This document shows, piece after piece, positions 8,360-16,984 of a stretch of DNA of 64,000 nt. This DNA is from Verrucomicrobiaceae bacterium (GTDB lineage Bacteria > Verrucomicrobiota > Verrucomicrobiia > Verrucomicrobiales > Akkermansiaceae). A program made the position numbers and the translations under genes. Numbering within the stretch: the first letter of the stretch is position 1; every line of letters starts with the position of its first letter. The stretch covers positions 168,588 through 232,587 of the forward strand of contig JAIXWR010000010.1 of NCBI GenBank assembly GCA_027491155.1. Direction: 5' to 3'. The notes below the pieces were generated by a model. The model was not told where the DNA came from. It searched no databases and worked only from the letters and a program-made list of their open reading frames with translations.

Positions 8360-9628
8360 ATGAAGGGAACCCTCGCCACTCTAACAGGCATCCTTGTCAC
8401 CTCGGGCCTCCTCCTCGCGGAATCCGGCTGGCCGAACTGGCGCGGCCCGTCCGGTCACGGCGTCGCGGAAAGCGGCAAGACCCCGGCGGCGTTCGGTCCG
8501 GAGAAACACGTCGCATGGAAAGTGAAGCTTCCCGGCCGCGGCGGCTCGACCCCGATGGTCCTCGGCGATCTTATCGTCGTCACCGCCGAGATCGATGGCA
8601 AAGACGGCGTGCTCGCCGTCGACCAGGCGGGCAAGGAGAAGTGGCGCGCCACCGTCGGCACCGTGAGTGCCTTTCAGCACGCCAGCGCCGGCAGCGGTTG
8701 CAATCCCTCGCCGCTCACCGACGGAAAGCGGATCTTCGTCTACTTCAAGTCCGGCAACCTCGCCGCGCTCGATCTGTTAGGCAAAGTCGTCTGGAGCAAG
8801 AACCTGCAAAAGGACTACGCCAAGGACGGCCTGAAGTGGGACCTCGGCACCTCGCCGGTTCTCGCCGGCGGTCGTCTGGTGGTCGCGATGATGCACAACA
8901 AGAACCCCTCCTTCCTCCTCGCCTTCGACCCCGCCACCGGCAAGGAAGTCTGGAAGACCCCGCGCGATTACAAAGCCCCGGCCGAGGCCAACGATGCCTA
9001 CACCACGCCCTTCGTCACGGAGATCGACGGCGTCGAAACCATCGTCTCCTGGGGCGGCGACCACTTGAGCGGCCACGACGCCAAGAGCGGCAAGCTCCTC
9101 TGGGACCACGGCGATTTCAACCCGCGCCAACAGACGAACTGGCGCGTCATAGCCTCCGCCTCCGCCACCAAGGGCATCGCGCTCGTTCCCTTCGGGCGCG
9201 GCAACCACGTCGCCGGCGTGCGGATGGGCGGCAAGGGCGACACGACGAAGACGCACCGTCTATGGACCCTCGACAAGCGCGGCTCCGACTGCGCCACACC
9301 GGCCGCGCAGGACGGAAAATTCTACCTCCTCCAGGACACCGGCCCGACCCGCGGCATGGTGAGCTGCCTCGACGCGGAGACCGGCAAGGTCCTTTGGGAA
9401 ACCGCCCTGCCGAAAGGCCCGGCGATCTACTACGCCTCCCCGATGATCGCCGGCGATCTTCTCTACTGCGGCCGTTCCGATGGCACGATCTTCTGCGGTC
9501 GCATCACTGAAGCCGGCCTAACAGACGTTACCACCAACGAACTCGAGGAACCTCTGGTCGCCACCCCCGTGGCCATCGGCGATTCCCTGCTTGTGCGGAC
9601 CCACGAGCATCTCTGGTGCTTCCGCTAA
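8360..9628 (+). CDS. Exported PQQ-like beta-propeller protein
   Basis: The 422-residue protein has a signal peptide and begins its mature part with ESGWPNWRGPSGHGVAE, typical of Verrucomicrobia/Planctomycetes outer-membrane-assembly-like (BamB/PQQ) propellers. Repeated blade units such as LLAFDPATGKEVWKT and VSCLDAETGKVLWET mark a seven- or eight-bladed fold. No classic quinoprotein dehydrogenase active-site signature was noticed, so it is likely a binding or scaffold protein rather than a proven PQQ enzyme. AAGGAGACACC precedes the ATG at good spacing. It follows the DUF6807 gene by 10 nt. Confidence 0.88.
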   Translation: MKGTLATLTGILVTSGLLLAESGWPNWRGPSGHGVAESGKTPAAFGPEKHVAWKVKLPGRGGSTPMVLGDLIVVTAEIDGKDGVLAVDQAGKEKWRATVGTVSAFQHASAGSGCNPSPLTDGKRIFVYFKSGNLAALDLLGKVVWSKNLQKDYAKDGLKWDLGTSPVLAGGRLVVAMMHNKNPSFLLAFDPATGKEVWKTPRDYKAPAEANDAYTTPFVTEIDGVETIVSWGGDHLSGHDAKSGKLLWDHGDFNPRQQTNWRVIASASATKGIALVPFGRGNHVAGVRMGGKGDTTKTHRLWTLDKRGSDCATPAAQDGKFYLLQDTGPTRGMVSCLDAETGKVLWETALPKGPAIYYASPMIAGDLLYCGRSDGTIFCGRITEAGLTDVTTNELEEPLVATPVAIGDSLLVRTHEHLWCFR

Positions 9629-9664
9629 AGGTAAATTGGTGCGTTTGTTTGAGTCCCGCATCCC

Positions 9665-10396
9665 ATGAGTCCGAAAGCGCACCGCTTCCTGTATCTCACC
9701 GGCACCAGCCTGCTTTGCATACTGGGGGTGATTGGAATAAACGCGTTGGCCCCACCAAAGCCCGGGGCAGCGGATGCTGACGTCCTTCTCGTCCGCCAGC
9801 TCCTTGGCGAGAACCTCGACGAACGAACCTTCTCTTTCGCCACCGTCGCCGAAGCCTGCTCCGGCAAGCAGGTGATCCCGCTCGCCAACCGGGAAAGCCA
9901 CACCCGCGTCCAAGCCGCCATCGATTCCGCCCTGAGCCGCGCCATCGACAAGCTCAACGCCCCCGACTCCCCCGTCCGCTCCCTCCGCCGGATCAACGAG
10001 GCCTCGCGCTTCTTCGAGGATGCCCTTCACGAAGGCCTCAACGCCGAGCCCGACCTATCCTGCGACGTTCCTCCCAACCGCCGCGGCGAGGCCCAGCGCA
10101 GCGGCTACCCCGACCTCCGCATCGTCCACGAACCGAGCGGCGAAGTCTTCTACCTCGATCCCAAGCTCGTCGAGGACGGCTCCTGGGACAGCACCCTGCG
10201 GACCTTCTACTTCGAACCGAAAGACGAGACGCTCAAGATCACCGACGACGCCGTCCACCTCCTCGCCGGCATCGGCCACGATGGCAAGGACGGCGAATGG
10301 ACCTTCACCGGCTTCAAGCTGGTGGATCTGTCGACGCTCAAGGTTCGCCTGAAGGCGGAATTCCAGGCGTCGAACAATGATCTGTATCCAGAATGA
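9665..10396 (+). CDS. Membrane-anchored protein with PD-(D/E)XK nuclease-like pattern
   Basis: The 243-residue product starts with a hydrophobic stretch (about 8-27) that could be an uncleaved anchor or a signal peptide. The rest is soluble. A helix with RRINEASRFFEDALHEGL is followed by GYPDLRIV and, 18 residues after that Asp, the strand FYLDPKLV. PD...DxK, preceded by a helix carrying a Glu, is the core pattern of the PD-(D/E)XK nuclease fold. A late block (GIGHDG, FKLVDLSTLKVRLKAEF) resembles the closing strands. I do not know a characterised member. Nuclease activity is an inference from pattern alone, and an exported location would be odd for a DNA-cutting enzyme. The 3' end overlaps the next, convergent gene by 59 bp. 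Confidence 0.7.
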   Translation: MSPKAHRFLYLTGTSLLCILGVIGINALAPPKPGAADADVLLVRQLLGENLDERTFSFATVAEACSGKQVIPLANRESHTRVQAAIDSALSRAIDKLNAPDSPVRSLRRINEASRFFEDALHEGLNAEPDLSCDVPPNRRGEAQRSGYPDLRIVHEPSGEVFYLDPKLVEDGSWDSTLRTFYFEPKDETLKITDDAVHLLAGIGHDGKDGEWTFTGFKLVDLSTLKVRLKAEFQASNNDLYPE

Positions 10397-10910
10397 CCGC
10401 GCGACGCCGGAACCACTCCAGCACCTGCCGTCTCGCCCACCAGGCCAGTGCGCCCGTGGTTGCCCAGAATGCCGGCCAAGCCGGACCGAGGTTGTCCTCG
10501 CGGGTGATCTCGGCAGGAATCCAAATCAGGAGCGAAGCCCCGGAGAACAGAAGGACGACTTCGATCATCAGAACGACCAGATGGCCGGCGGAATCGGTTG
10601 GGTCGGGCATCCCAGCGGCAGCGGGATCCGACCGGAGCCGGATCTGATCCTCGATCCACTTGGCTCCGACCGCAGTCGCGAAAACAAGCTCGGCTGCGGC
10701 CAGAGCCACGACTTGCAACGCGATGAGCTCAACCACGGGATCTTCGACAAAGCAGACCGCGAAGAGCATTCCGCCGCCAAAGAGTGCGAGGAGCATCGCA
10801 GGGATAATGAGGAAAGTCCTCATCACCCCCAGAAAGGTCATGGCGAGCCGCGCCCCGATCGCCGGCCGCCTCTCGGGCGGCACGGGACCGGGTTGCGGGT
10901 CTTCAGCCAT
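10338..10910 (-). CDS. Small multi-pass membrane protein
   Basis: This frame codes 190 residues with a Pro-rich hydrophilic N-terminus, two membrane segments at about 30-55 and 62-82, and two more at about 110-130 and 143-158, ending in a charged tail. No family is recognised. Its last 19 codons overlap the 3' end of the preceding convergent gene, so the true C-terminus could be shorter if the reading were disturbed there. Base composition is lower in G+C than neighbours. The clear hydrophobic pattern in this frame only is the main reason to call it. Confidence 0.6.
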   Translation of the reverse strand: MAEDPQPGPVPPERRPAIGARLAMTFLGVMRTFLIIPAMLLALFGGGMLFAVCFVEDPVVELIALQVVALAAAELVFATAVGAKWIEDQIRLRSDPAAAGMPDPTDSAGHLVVLMIEVVLLFSGASLLIWIPAEITREDNLGPAWPAFWATTGALAWWARRQVLEWFRRRAVILDTDHCSTPGIPPSGEP

Positions 10911-10925
10911 CTTCGGGACCGGTGC

Positions 10926-11366
10926 TCACTTCAGCACCGCGGCATGGAACTCATGCCAGTCGTCGAGGTTGTTCAGGTTGATCGCGTCCTTCGGCGCCGA
11001 CGCGTCGTCCGGCAGGCCGTCGGCATCCAGGATCGACTGGCGGGTCGCGTCGGCGTGGATGTAGCCGGTGATCGCCGCGTTGATCGCGGAAACCGAGGCG
11101 GCGTCCAGCTTGGCACCCGGCTGGGCTTTCACCCAGGCTTCGAACTGCGGGTAGGTCGGGCGCTCGGCGGCGATGTAGGCGATCACCGCGTCGCGGTCCA
11201 GGCCGAGGGCGTCGATGACCATCTGGTCGTAGCCTTGGCCGGCACCCGGATAGCCGTCGGCCAGCGCGCCGCGGGCTTCGAGCGAGACCTTGAGCCAGAG
11301 GCGGGGCAGATGGAGGACACCGAGGGGGCCGGCCGTGCCGGAGCTGATTAGGGGTACGAGTTTCAT
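10926..11366 (-). CDS. DUF5069 domain protein
   Basis: The 146-residue protein fits DUF5069, a small family common in Verrucomicrobiota: an N-terminal [15 protein letters not shown], then [24 protein letters not shown], and a block with [17 protein letters not shown]. The function of the family is unknown to me. It has no signal peptide or membrane segment and should be cytoplasmic. It lies 15 nt upstream of the small membrane protein gene on the same strand, and divergent from the sulfatase gene. Confidence 0.85.
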   Translation of the reverse strand: MKLVPLISSGTAGPLGVLHLPRLWLKVSLEARGALADGYPGAGQGYDQMVIDALGLDRDAVIAYIAAERPTYPQFEAWVKAQPGAKLDAASVSAINAAITGYIHADATRQSILDADGLPDDASAPKDAINLNNLDDWHEFHAAVLK

Positions 11367-11434
11367 GCGCGCCCAACAAAGACGCCCCGGCCCGGCGCGT
11401 CAAATGGCAGTTTGCACCGCCCGGCGGCCTTTGC

Positions 11435-11465
11435 TTGCCAGATCCGGGCTCCCCGCCCGTATTCT
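11435..11465 (+). promoter_or_regulatory. Candidate promoter of the sulfatase gene
   Basis: TTGCCA (11435-11440) and TATTCT (11460-11465) are 19 bases apart and lie just before the sulfatase start at 11473. The preceding GC makes the -35 box GCTTGCCA, a word seen before several genes here. The leader would be very short. This is pattern recognition only. Confidence 0.35.
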
Positions 11466-11472
11466 CCACCCC

Positions 11473-13653
11473 ATGCGCATTCCCGCCTTGCTCGCCCTGC
11501 TGTCCGCCCCGCTGCTCGCCGCGGACCGGCCGAACATCCTTTTCCTGTTCTCCGACGACCACGCCCTCAACGCCATTTCGGCCTACGGCGGACCGCTCAA
11601 GGACATCGCCCCGACCCCGAACCTCGACCGCATCGCCAAGGAAGGCGCGATCTTCACCCGCTCCTACTGCGCCAACTCAATCTGCGGCCCGTCCCGCGCC
11701 TGCATCCTGACCGGCAAGCACAGCCATGTGAACGGCTTTCCCGACAACGATTTCTCCCGCTTCGACAGCTCCCAGACAACCTTTCCGAAGCTCCTGCAGA
11801 AGGCGGGCTACCAGACCTCGATCATCGGCAAATGGCACCTCGTCAGCCAGCCCACCGGCTTCGACCACTGGGAAATCCTCCCCGGCCAGGGGAACTACTA
11901 CAACCCCGAGTTCATCACCGCCGCGGGCAGCAAGCGCGAGCCGGGCTACTGCACCGACCTGATCACCGACAAGGCGCTCGCTTGGCTGGAGTCCGGCCGA
12001 GACAAGTCGAAGCCCTTCGTCCTGATGTGCCAGCACAAGGCGCCCCACCGCAACTGGGCGCCCGCTCCCCGGCATTACGGCCTCTTCAAGGACGTGAAGA
12101 TCCCCGAACCGGACACCTTGTTCGACGACTATGCCGGCCGCAGCGCCACGCTGAAAGAGCAGCAGATGACCATCGCCCGCGACTTCCACTGGGGCCACGA
12201 CATGAAGTTCCACGGCAAGTCCCTGTTTCCAGAGCACTTCCTCGGCGGCATCCCCAACGGCGAATACGCCCGCATGACCGACGAGCAGAAGAAGGCCTGG
12301 GACGCCGCCTACGAGCCGGAGAACCAGGCCTTCATCTCCGGCATGAAGGCCTCCCCGCTCTCCGCCGCCGATGTCACCCGCTGGAAATACCAGCGCTACC
12401 TCAAGGACTACCTCCGCACCGTCCGCGCCGTGGACGAGAACGTCGGACGCATGCTCGATTACCTCGAAAAGACCGGCCTCGCGAAGAACACCATCGTGAT
12501 CTACTCCTCCGACCAGGGCTTCTACCTCGGCGAGCACGGCTGGTACGACAAGCGCTGGATGTTCGAGGAAAGCCTGGCCATGCCCTTCCTCGTCCGCTGG
12601 CCCGGCGTCGTGAAGCCAGGGACCCGCAACGACACCCTGATCCAGAACATCGACTACGCCCCGACTTTCCTCGAGGTCGCCGGCGCGAAGATCCCCGCCA
12701 CCGTCCAGGGCAAGAGCCTGGTCCCGGTCCTCAAGGGCGAACCCCCCGCCGACTGGCGCAAGGCGATCTACTACTTCTACAGTGGCGAGAACACCCACAA
12801 CGTCGCCGCCCACGACGGCGTCCGCACCGACCGCTACAAGCTGATGTTCTTCCCCAAGACCAAGGAGTGGAACCTCTTCGACCTCGAAAAGGACCCGCGC
12901 GAGATGAAGGCCGTCCACGACGATCCCGCCTACGCGACCGTCCTCGCGGACATGAAGAGGACCTACGACGAGAAGCGCACGGAATACCGCATGAGCACCG
13001 CCACGGTGCCCGCCAACCGCAATGCCGAGGACTGGTGGAAGAAGCGTCACCAGGAGAAGAAGCCGCTGGCAAGAAAGGGCGGCCACGAGCTCGTCTTCAT
13101 CGGCGATTCCATCACCCAGGGCTGGGAAGGCCCGGGCAAGGCGGTGTGGGACAAGCACTACGGACACCGCAAGGCACTCAACCTCGGGTATTCGGGCGAC
13201 CGCACCGAGCACGTCCTCTGGCGCCTGATGAACGGCGAACTGGAGAACGTCGATCCCAAGCTCTTCGTCCTGATGATCGGCACCAACAACACCGGCCACC
13301 GCCAGGACCCGCCCGAACAGACCGCCGCCGGTATCCAGCTCATCCTCGAGCTGCTCCAGGACCGCAAGCCCGACGCGAAGATCCTCCTGCTTTCGGTCTT
13401 CCCACGGGAGGAAAAGCCCGATGGCAAGCTGCGCAAGATCAACGACGCGGTGAACGCGCGGATCAAAACCTTCGCCGACGGCGACAAGATCCACTGGCTC
13501 GACCTCGACTCCACCTTCCTCGCCGCCGACGGCACCCTTTCTAAGGAAATCATGCCCGACCTGCTCCACCCGAAAGCCCCCGGCTACGAGCTGTGGGCCA
13601 AGGCCATCGAATCGAAGATCGCCGCCCTTACCGGCACGCCGGAAGTGAAGTGA
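11473..13653 (+). CDS. Sulfatase (S1 family) fused to an SGNH/GDSL esterase domain
   Basis: The 726-residue exported enzyme has a signal peptide ([17 protein letters not shown]) and an S1 sulfatase domain (about 20-470). The formylglycine site is Cys71 in [11 protein letters not shown], with metal ligands in FSDDHA and [13 protein letters not shown]. From about residue 537 to the end runs an SGNH hydrolase domain: block [11 protein letters not shown], block II GYSGD, block III GTNN and the catalytic pair in [10 protein letters not shown]. The two domains could remove a sulfate and an acyl group from the same polysaccharide in the periplasm or outside. A formylglycine-generating enzyme is not seen in the window. 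The start at 11473 gives a normal signal peptide. Confidence 0.92.
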   Translation: MRIPALLALLSAPLLAADRPNILFLFSDDHALNAISAYGGPLKDIAPTPNLDRIAKEGAIFTRSYCANSICGPSRACILTGKHSHVNGFPDNDFSRFDSSQTTFPKLLQKAGYQTSIIGKWHLVSQPTGFDHWEILPGQGNYYNPEFITAAGSKREPGYCTDLITDKALAWLESGRDKSKPFVLMCQHKAPHRNWAPAPRHYGLFKDVKIPEPDTLFDDYAGRSATLKEQQMTIARDFHWGHDMKFHGKSLFPEHFLGGIPNGEYARMTDEQKKAWDAAYEPENQAFISGMKASPLSAADVTRWKYQRYLKDYLRTVRAVDENVGRMLDYLEKTGLAKNTIVIYSSDQGFYLGEHGWYDKRWMFEESLAMPFLVRWPGVVKPGTRNDTLIQNIDYAPTFLEVAGAKIPATVQGKSLVPVLKGEPPADWRKAIYYFYSGENTHNVAAHDGVRTDRYKLMFFPKTKEWNLFDLEKDPREMKAVHDDPAYATVLADMKRTYDEKRTEYRMSTATVPANRNAEDWWKKRHQEKKPLARKGGHELVFIGDSITQGWEGPGKAVWDKHYGHRKALNLGYSGDRTEHVLWRLMNGELENVDPKLFVLMIGTNNTGHRQDPPEQTAAGIQLILELLQDRKPDAKILLLSVFPREEKPDGKLRKINDAVNARIKTFADGDKIHWLDLDSTFLAADGTLSKEIMPDLLHPKAPGYELWAKAIESKIAALTGTPEVK

Positions 13654-13708
13654 TGAGGGATTATCGGTTAATGGCAGCCAGTCCGACAACGCGACTTCCG
13701 CTGACCTC

Positions 13709-13741
13709 CAATCGAAAATCGAGAATCATCAATCGTCAATC
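13709..13741 (+). repeat. Imperfect short tandem AATC-rich repeat in spacer
   Basis: A 33-bp AT-rich tract made of repeated AATCG/AATC words lies 10 bases before the start of the oxidoreductase gene, in a 97-bp spacer that otherwise holds nothing recognisable. It stands out against the G+C-rich surroundings. No protein-coding sense was found in it. Confidence 0.45.
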
Positions 13742-13750
13742 TGCCCACTC

Positions 13751-14776
13751 ATGCAAGCCGTCGCCCTCACCCGCAAGCTCCCGCTCGATCACCCGGACTG
13801 CTTCGAACTCATCGACCTGCCCGATCCTGTTCCCGGTCCGCGGGACCTGCTCGTCCGCGTCAAGGCGATCGCCGTCAACCCGGTCGACTACAAGCAGCGC
13901 CAGGCCCGCAAGGAGGAGGACAGCACCCCGCGGATCCTCGGCTGGGACGCCGCGGGCATCGTCGAGGCGACCGGCACCGACGTCACCCTGTTCCGCCCCG
14001 GCGACGAGGTTTACTACGCCGGCGACGTGACCCGCCCGGGCTCGAATGCGGAACTCCAGCTCGTCGACGAACGCATCGTCGCCCGCAAGCCGGAGTCGCT
14101 CGGCTTTGCGGAGGCCGCCGCCCTTCCCCTCACCGCCATCACCGCGTGGGAGTGCCTCTTCGACCGCCTCGGGCACACGCCGGGCGACCTCGTCGGGACC
14201 AAGGACAAGACCCTGCTCATCCTCGGCGGGGCCGGTGGCGTCGGCTCGATCGCCATCCAGCTCGCCGCCGTTTTGACAGGCTTCACCGTCATCGCCACCG
14301 CCTCGCGTCCGGAGTCGGTGGAATGGTGCCGGAAGATGGGGGCGCACCACGTCATCGACCACTCGGGCGATTGGCCGGCGGAGCTCGCGAAGCTCGGCTT
14401 CCCGACGGTCGATGCGATCGCCTGCTTCTCCGACACCACCGGCCACTGGGCCGCCATGGCCAAGGCGATCGTCCCGCAAGGCAAGATCACCGCGATCGTC
14501 GAGTCGCCCGTCATCCCGGACATCGGGCTCATGAAATCGAAGAGCGTCACCTTCGCCTGGGAGTTCATGTTCACCCGTCCGATGTTCCAGACGCCCGACA
14601 TGATCCAACAGCACGAACTCCTCAAGGAAGTCGCCGCGCTGGTCGATGCCGGCCGCCTGGTCACCACCATGACCCGCCACGGCGGAGTGCTTTCCCCCGC
14701 CACGCTCGCCGCCGCCCACCGCGAGCAGGAAGCCGGGCGAATGATTGGCAAGCAGGTTCTCGAAACCGCCTGGTAA
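13751..14776 (+). CDS. Zinc-type alcohol dehydrogenase-like (quinone oxidoreductase family) protein
   Basis: The 341-residue protein is a medium-chain dehydrogenase/reductase. An N-terminal GroES-like domain carries VNPVDYKQRQ, and a Rossmann domain shows LLILGGAGGVGSIAIQLA (about residues 156-173) for NAD(P)H. It lacks the cysteine set of zinc-dependent alcohol dehydrogenases, so a zinc-free NADPH:quinone/enone reductase of the TIGR02817 type is likeliest. The substrate is unknown. Two nucleotides after its stop comes the GTG start of a PhyH-like gene, so the two are probably translated from one message. Confidence 0.88.
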   Translation: MQAVALTRKLPLDHPDCFELIDLPDPVPGPRDLLVRVKAIAVNPVDYKQRQARKEEDSTPRILGWDAAGIVEATGTDVTLFRPGDEVYYAGDVTRPGSNAELQLVDERIVARKPESLGFAEAAALPLTAITAWECLFDRLGHTPGDLVGTKDKTLLILGGAGGVGSIAIQLAAVLTGFTVIATASRPESVEWCRKMGAHHVIDHSGDWPAELAKLGFPTVDAIACFSDTTGHWAAMAKAIVPQGKITAIVESPVIPDIGLMKSKSVTFAWEFMFTRPMFQTPDMIQQHELLKEVAALVDAGRLVTTMTRHGGVLSPATLAAAHREQEAGRMIGKQVLETAW

Positions 14777-14778
14777 GC

Positions 14779-15441
14779 GTGGCCATCGACCTCGATCGCG
14801 ACGGCTGGACCCGCGTGGCAACGGGGATCGGGGCGGCATCCATCGCCCTATTGCGCGCGGCGGCCTTCACCGAAGGCACCGCGGGGAGCCGCTGCCTGCT
14901 CGACCTGCCGGAAGTCCGGGCCGCCGCTCTACAACTGAAGCGCGACCTCGTTTCATCCGGCCATCTGCCCGCCACGGCCGTTGCGATCCAGGCCATCGCC
15001 TTCGACAAGACGCCCGCCACCAACTGGAAAGTGCCCTGGCACCAGGACCTGATGTTTCCCTTCGCCGGACCGCCCTCCGCCGCCGGCTTCGACCTGCCCT
15101 CCCGCAAGGACGGCGTGGACTTCGCCCGACCGCCCCGGGAAGTGCTCGAGGACTTGCTGGCAGTCCGCCTCCACCTCGATCCCTGCGGGTCCGGCAACGG
15201 TCCGCTCCGGGTGAGCCCTGGGAGTCACCGCGAAGGCGTGATCCCATCCGGCGAATGCGCCGCCCGTGCCGCCCGCGGCGGGGAAATCCAGTGCCTCGTC
15301 GAGGAGGGCGAAGCGCTGCTGATGCGCCCGCTGCTGCTGCACGCCTCATCGCAAGCCGAGCAACCCGACCACCGCCGGGTGCTCCATTTCGTCTATCACT
15401 CCGGCAGCCCGGTCGCGGAGAAATGGCACCGGGCGGTCTGA
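14779..15441 (+). CDS. Phytanoyl-CoA dioxygenase (PhyH)-family protein
   Basis: The 220-residue protein belongs to the Fe(II)/2-oxoglutarate dioxygenases of the PhyH type. The facial triad is visible: His and Asp in WHQDLMFPF, and a distal His in RPLLLHASS followed by RRVLHFVYH, whose Arg would bind 2-oxoglutarate. The GTG at 14779 is chosen because it comes directly after the previous stop and gives a usual N-terminus (VAIDLDRDGW). The substrate cannot be told from sequence; members act on fatty acyl-CoAs, amino acids and small natural products. Confidence 0.82.
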   Translation: MAIDLDRDGWTRVATGIGAASIALLRAAAFTEGTAGSRCLLDLPEVRAAALQLKRDLVSSGHLPATAVAIQAIAFDKTPATNWKVPWHQDLMFPFAGPPSAAGFDLPSRKDGVDFARPPREVLEDLLAVRLHLDPCGSGNGPLRVSPGSHREGVIPSGECAARAARGGEIQCLVEEGEALLMRPLLLHASSQAEQPDHRRVLHFVYHSGSPVAEKWHRAV

Positions 15442-15460
15442 ATGCCGGCCTTGGCGGGCC

Positions 15461-16669
15461 TCACTTCACCTCCAGGCAAACCGCCTCGCCCTTGTTGTTG
15501 CGGGCGAAGATCCGGCCGTTCGCATAGGCCACCGGAGCCCAGCAGGTGCCGGACAGCGGCTTGATCCGCCCGTGCTCCTTCCACCCGGACTTGGCGGGCT
15601 CGCCGCAGAGGATGTCGCCGGTCTCGGAAAGGATCACCATCTTGTCGCCGACCATCAGCGAGCTGCCGCGGGTGCCGGGCATCTTCTCGCGCCACAGGAT
15701 CTTGCCGCTCTTCATCTCCATCCGGATCAGCTCGGCATCGATGTTCTTGTCGCCGAAGACCCCCACGATGTCGCCGTCCACCAGGATGCTGTTCTGGAAA
15801 ATCATCCGCGTGTCCTCGTTCTTGTGCAGGATCTTCGGCTGCCCCGCGGAGACATCGATCACCACGTAGCCCATGCCGTAGCCGGACGCGAGGAACATGG
15901 CACCGTCGTGATACTGCGGGTTGCTCGCGTTCACGTCGTAGGAAGTCCGCCACTCGAAATCGAAGACCGGCTTGCCATCGAGGCTGTAGGTGACCAGTTC
16001 CCGGCCGTGGAAGGCGGCCACCACGCCGCGGCCCTTGTAGTTGAAGAAGACCGGCGCGGCGTAGCCGGGCTTGGTGCTGTCGCCGGACGTCCACTTCGTT
16101 TCACCGGTCGCCTTGTCCAGCGCGTAAAGCCCGCCGTCCTTCCCGCAGGGCAGGCAGTAGAGCAGGTCGCCCTTGACCACCGGGGAGGCCGAAAAGCCCC
16201 AGCTCGGGGCCTTGCCGCCGAAGTCGGTCTGGTAGTGCTTGTGCCACTTCGGCTTGCCGTCGGCCAGCGAGAGGCAGAACAGGTTGCCCGTCTTGCTCAG
16301 GGTGTAAACCAGACCGCCGTCGATGGTCGGGGTCGCGTTCGGTCCTCCGTCATACATCTTCGGGTCGAGCCGTTCCGGATACTTGTGGGTCCAGAGTTCC
16401 TCTCCGGTCGCGGCGTCGAAGCACCAGACGATGTCGGTGTTGTTCTGGTTCCCCATCACCACCATCTTGTCGCCGGAAATGGCGAAGCTGCCGCATCCTT
16501 GCCCGAGTTGCTTGCGCCAGGCTTCCTTGGGCTTCTGTTTTCCCCAGTCGCTGCGGAAGTCGCCCTCCACCTTGGCCGCCCCGTCCGGCCCGAGGTAGCG
16601 CGGCCAGTCCTGGGCGGAGGCCACGCAGGGAATCAGGCAGGCGGCAAGGAGCAGTGACGGCAATTTCAT
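15461..16669 (-). CDS. Exported PQQ-like beta-propeller protein
   Basis: A 402-residue exported propeller. The signal peptide ends at VASAQDW and the mature start WPRYLGPDGAAK matches the Verrucomicrobia/Planctomycetes PQQ-like family. Blades show the usual motif, for example VWCFDAATGEELWTH, LFCLSLADGKPKW and GLYALDKATGETKW. A cysteine pair around LLYCLPCGKDGG may form a disulfide. It stands alone on the minus strand, convergent with the PhyH gene and divergent from the TonB receptor gene 315 bp away. The ATG at 16669 is the one that opens the signal peptide. Confidence 0.88.
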   Translation of the reverse strand: MKLPSLLLAACLIPCVASAQDWPRYLGPDGAAKVEGDFRSDWGKQKPKEAWRKQLGQGCGSFAISGDKMVVMGNQNNTDIVWCFDAATGEELWTHKYPERLDPKMYDGGPNATPTIDGGLVYTLSKTGNLFCLSLADGKPKWHKHYQTDFGGKAPSWGFSASPVVKGDLLYCLPCGKDGGLYALDKATGETKWTSGDSTKPGYAAPVFFNYKGRGVVAAFHGRELVTYSLDGKPVFDFEWRTSYDVNASNPQYHDGAMFLASGYGMGYVVIDVSAGQPKILHKNEDTRMIFQNSILVDGDIVGVFGDKNIDAELIRMEMKSGKILWREKMPGTRGSSLMVGDKMVILSETGDILCGEPAKSGWKEHGRIKPLSGTCWAPVAYANGRIFARNNKGEAVCLEVK

Positions 16670-16984
16670 GATCGGGGAGGCTAATTCAAGTTCGGGGCGA
16701 GGCAAGTTCTGGAATCGGATCGTTTCACGGGGAGGTCGGGCCGCCCCGTGAAAGTCGGCGTGAGCATTTGAAAGCCAACGACTGCGGGAAGTGGCGGGAG
16801 GCGGATTGCGTCACCGCTGGAATGAATCGGAAGAAATCGGCCCGGAAAATCATCCTGATGCGGTGGGAAATCCGGTTTCGCTCCGTAAGGTGACCCGGCA
16901 CTCCCGATGACAGGCACCCCGGTGCCCGGGATTGACCCCGTCCGTCCGATTCCCAAACTTCCGAGCCTATTCCCAAGAATCCGA
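16670..16984. other. Divergent intergenic region
   Basis: These 315 bases separate two divergent exported-protein genes and hold no convincing reading frame. A perfect 10-bp inverted repeat lies at 16723-16753 (listed separately), and a short palindrome GGCACC-CC-GGTGCC occupies 16913-16926. Promoters for both genes must lie here. No cobalamin or other riboswitch consensus was recognised ahead of the TonB receptor. Confidence 0.6.
16723..16753. promoter_or_regulatory. 10-bp inverted repeat, possible operator
   Basis: TTTCACGGGG (16723-16732) and CCCCGTGAAA (16744-16753) are perfect reverse complements separated by 11 bases. There is no T-run on either side, so it is unlikely to be an intrinsic terminator. 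Its place between divergent promoters suits a dimeric repressor site or an RNA hairpin in the 5' leader of either gene. Confidence 0.5.

Noticed and set aside
14779..15441. Treating the PhyH-like frame as a shadow of the minus-strand frames
   Set aside because: It has the WHQD and distal His motifs and starts two bases after the previous stop, so it was kept as a gene.
16670..16984. Cobalamin or other riboswitch ahead of the TonB receptor
   Set aside because: The B12-box and other consensus elements were not found; only a perfect palindrome was seen.
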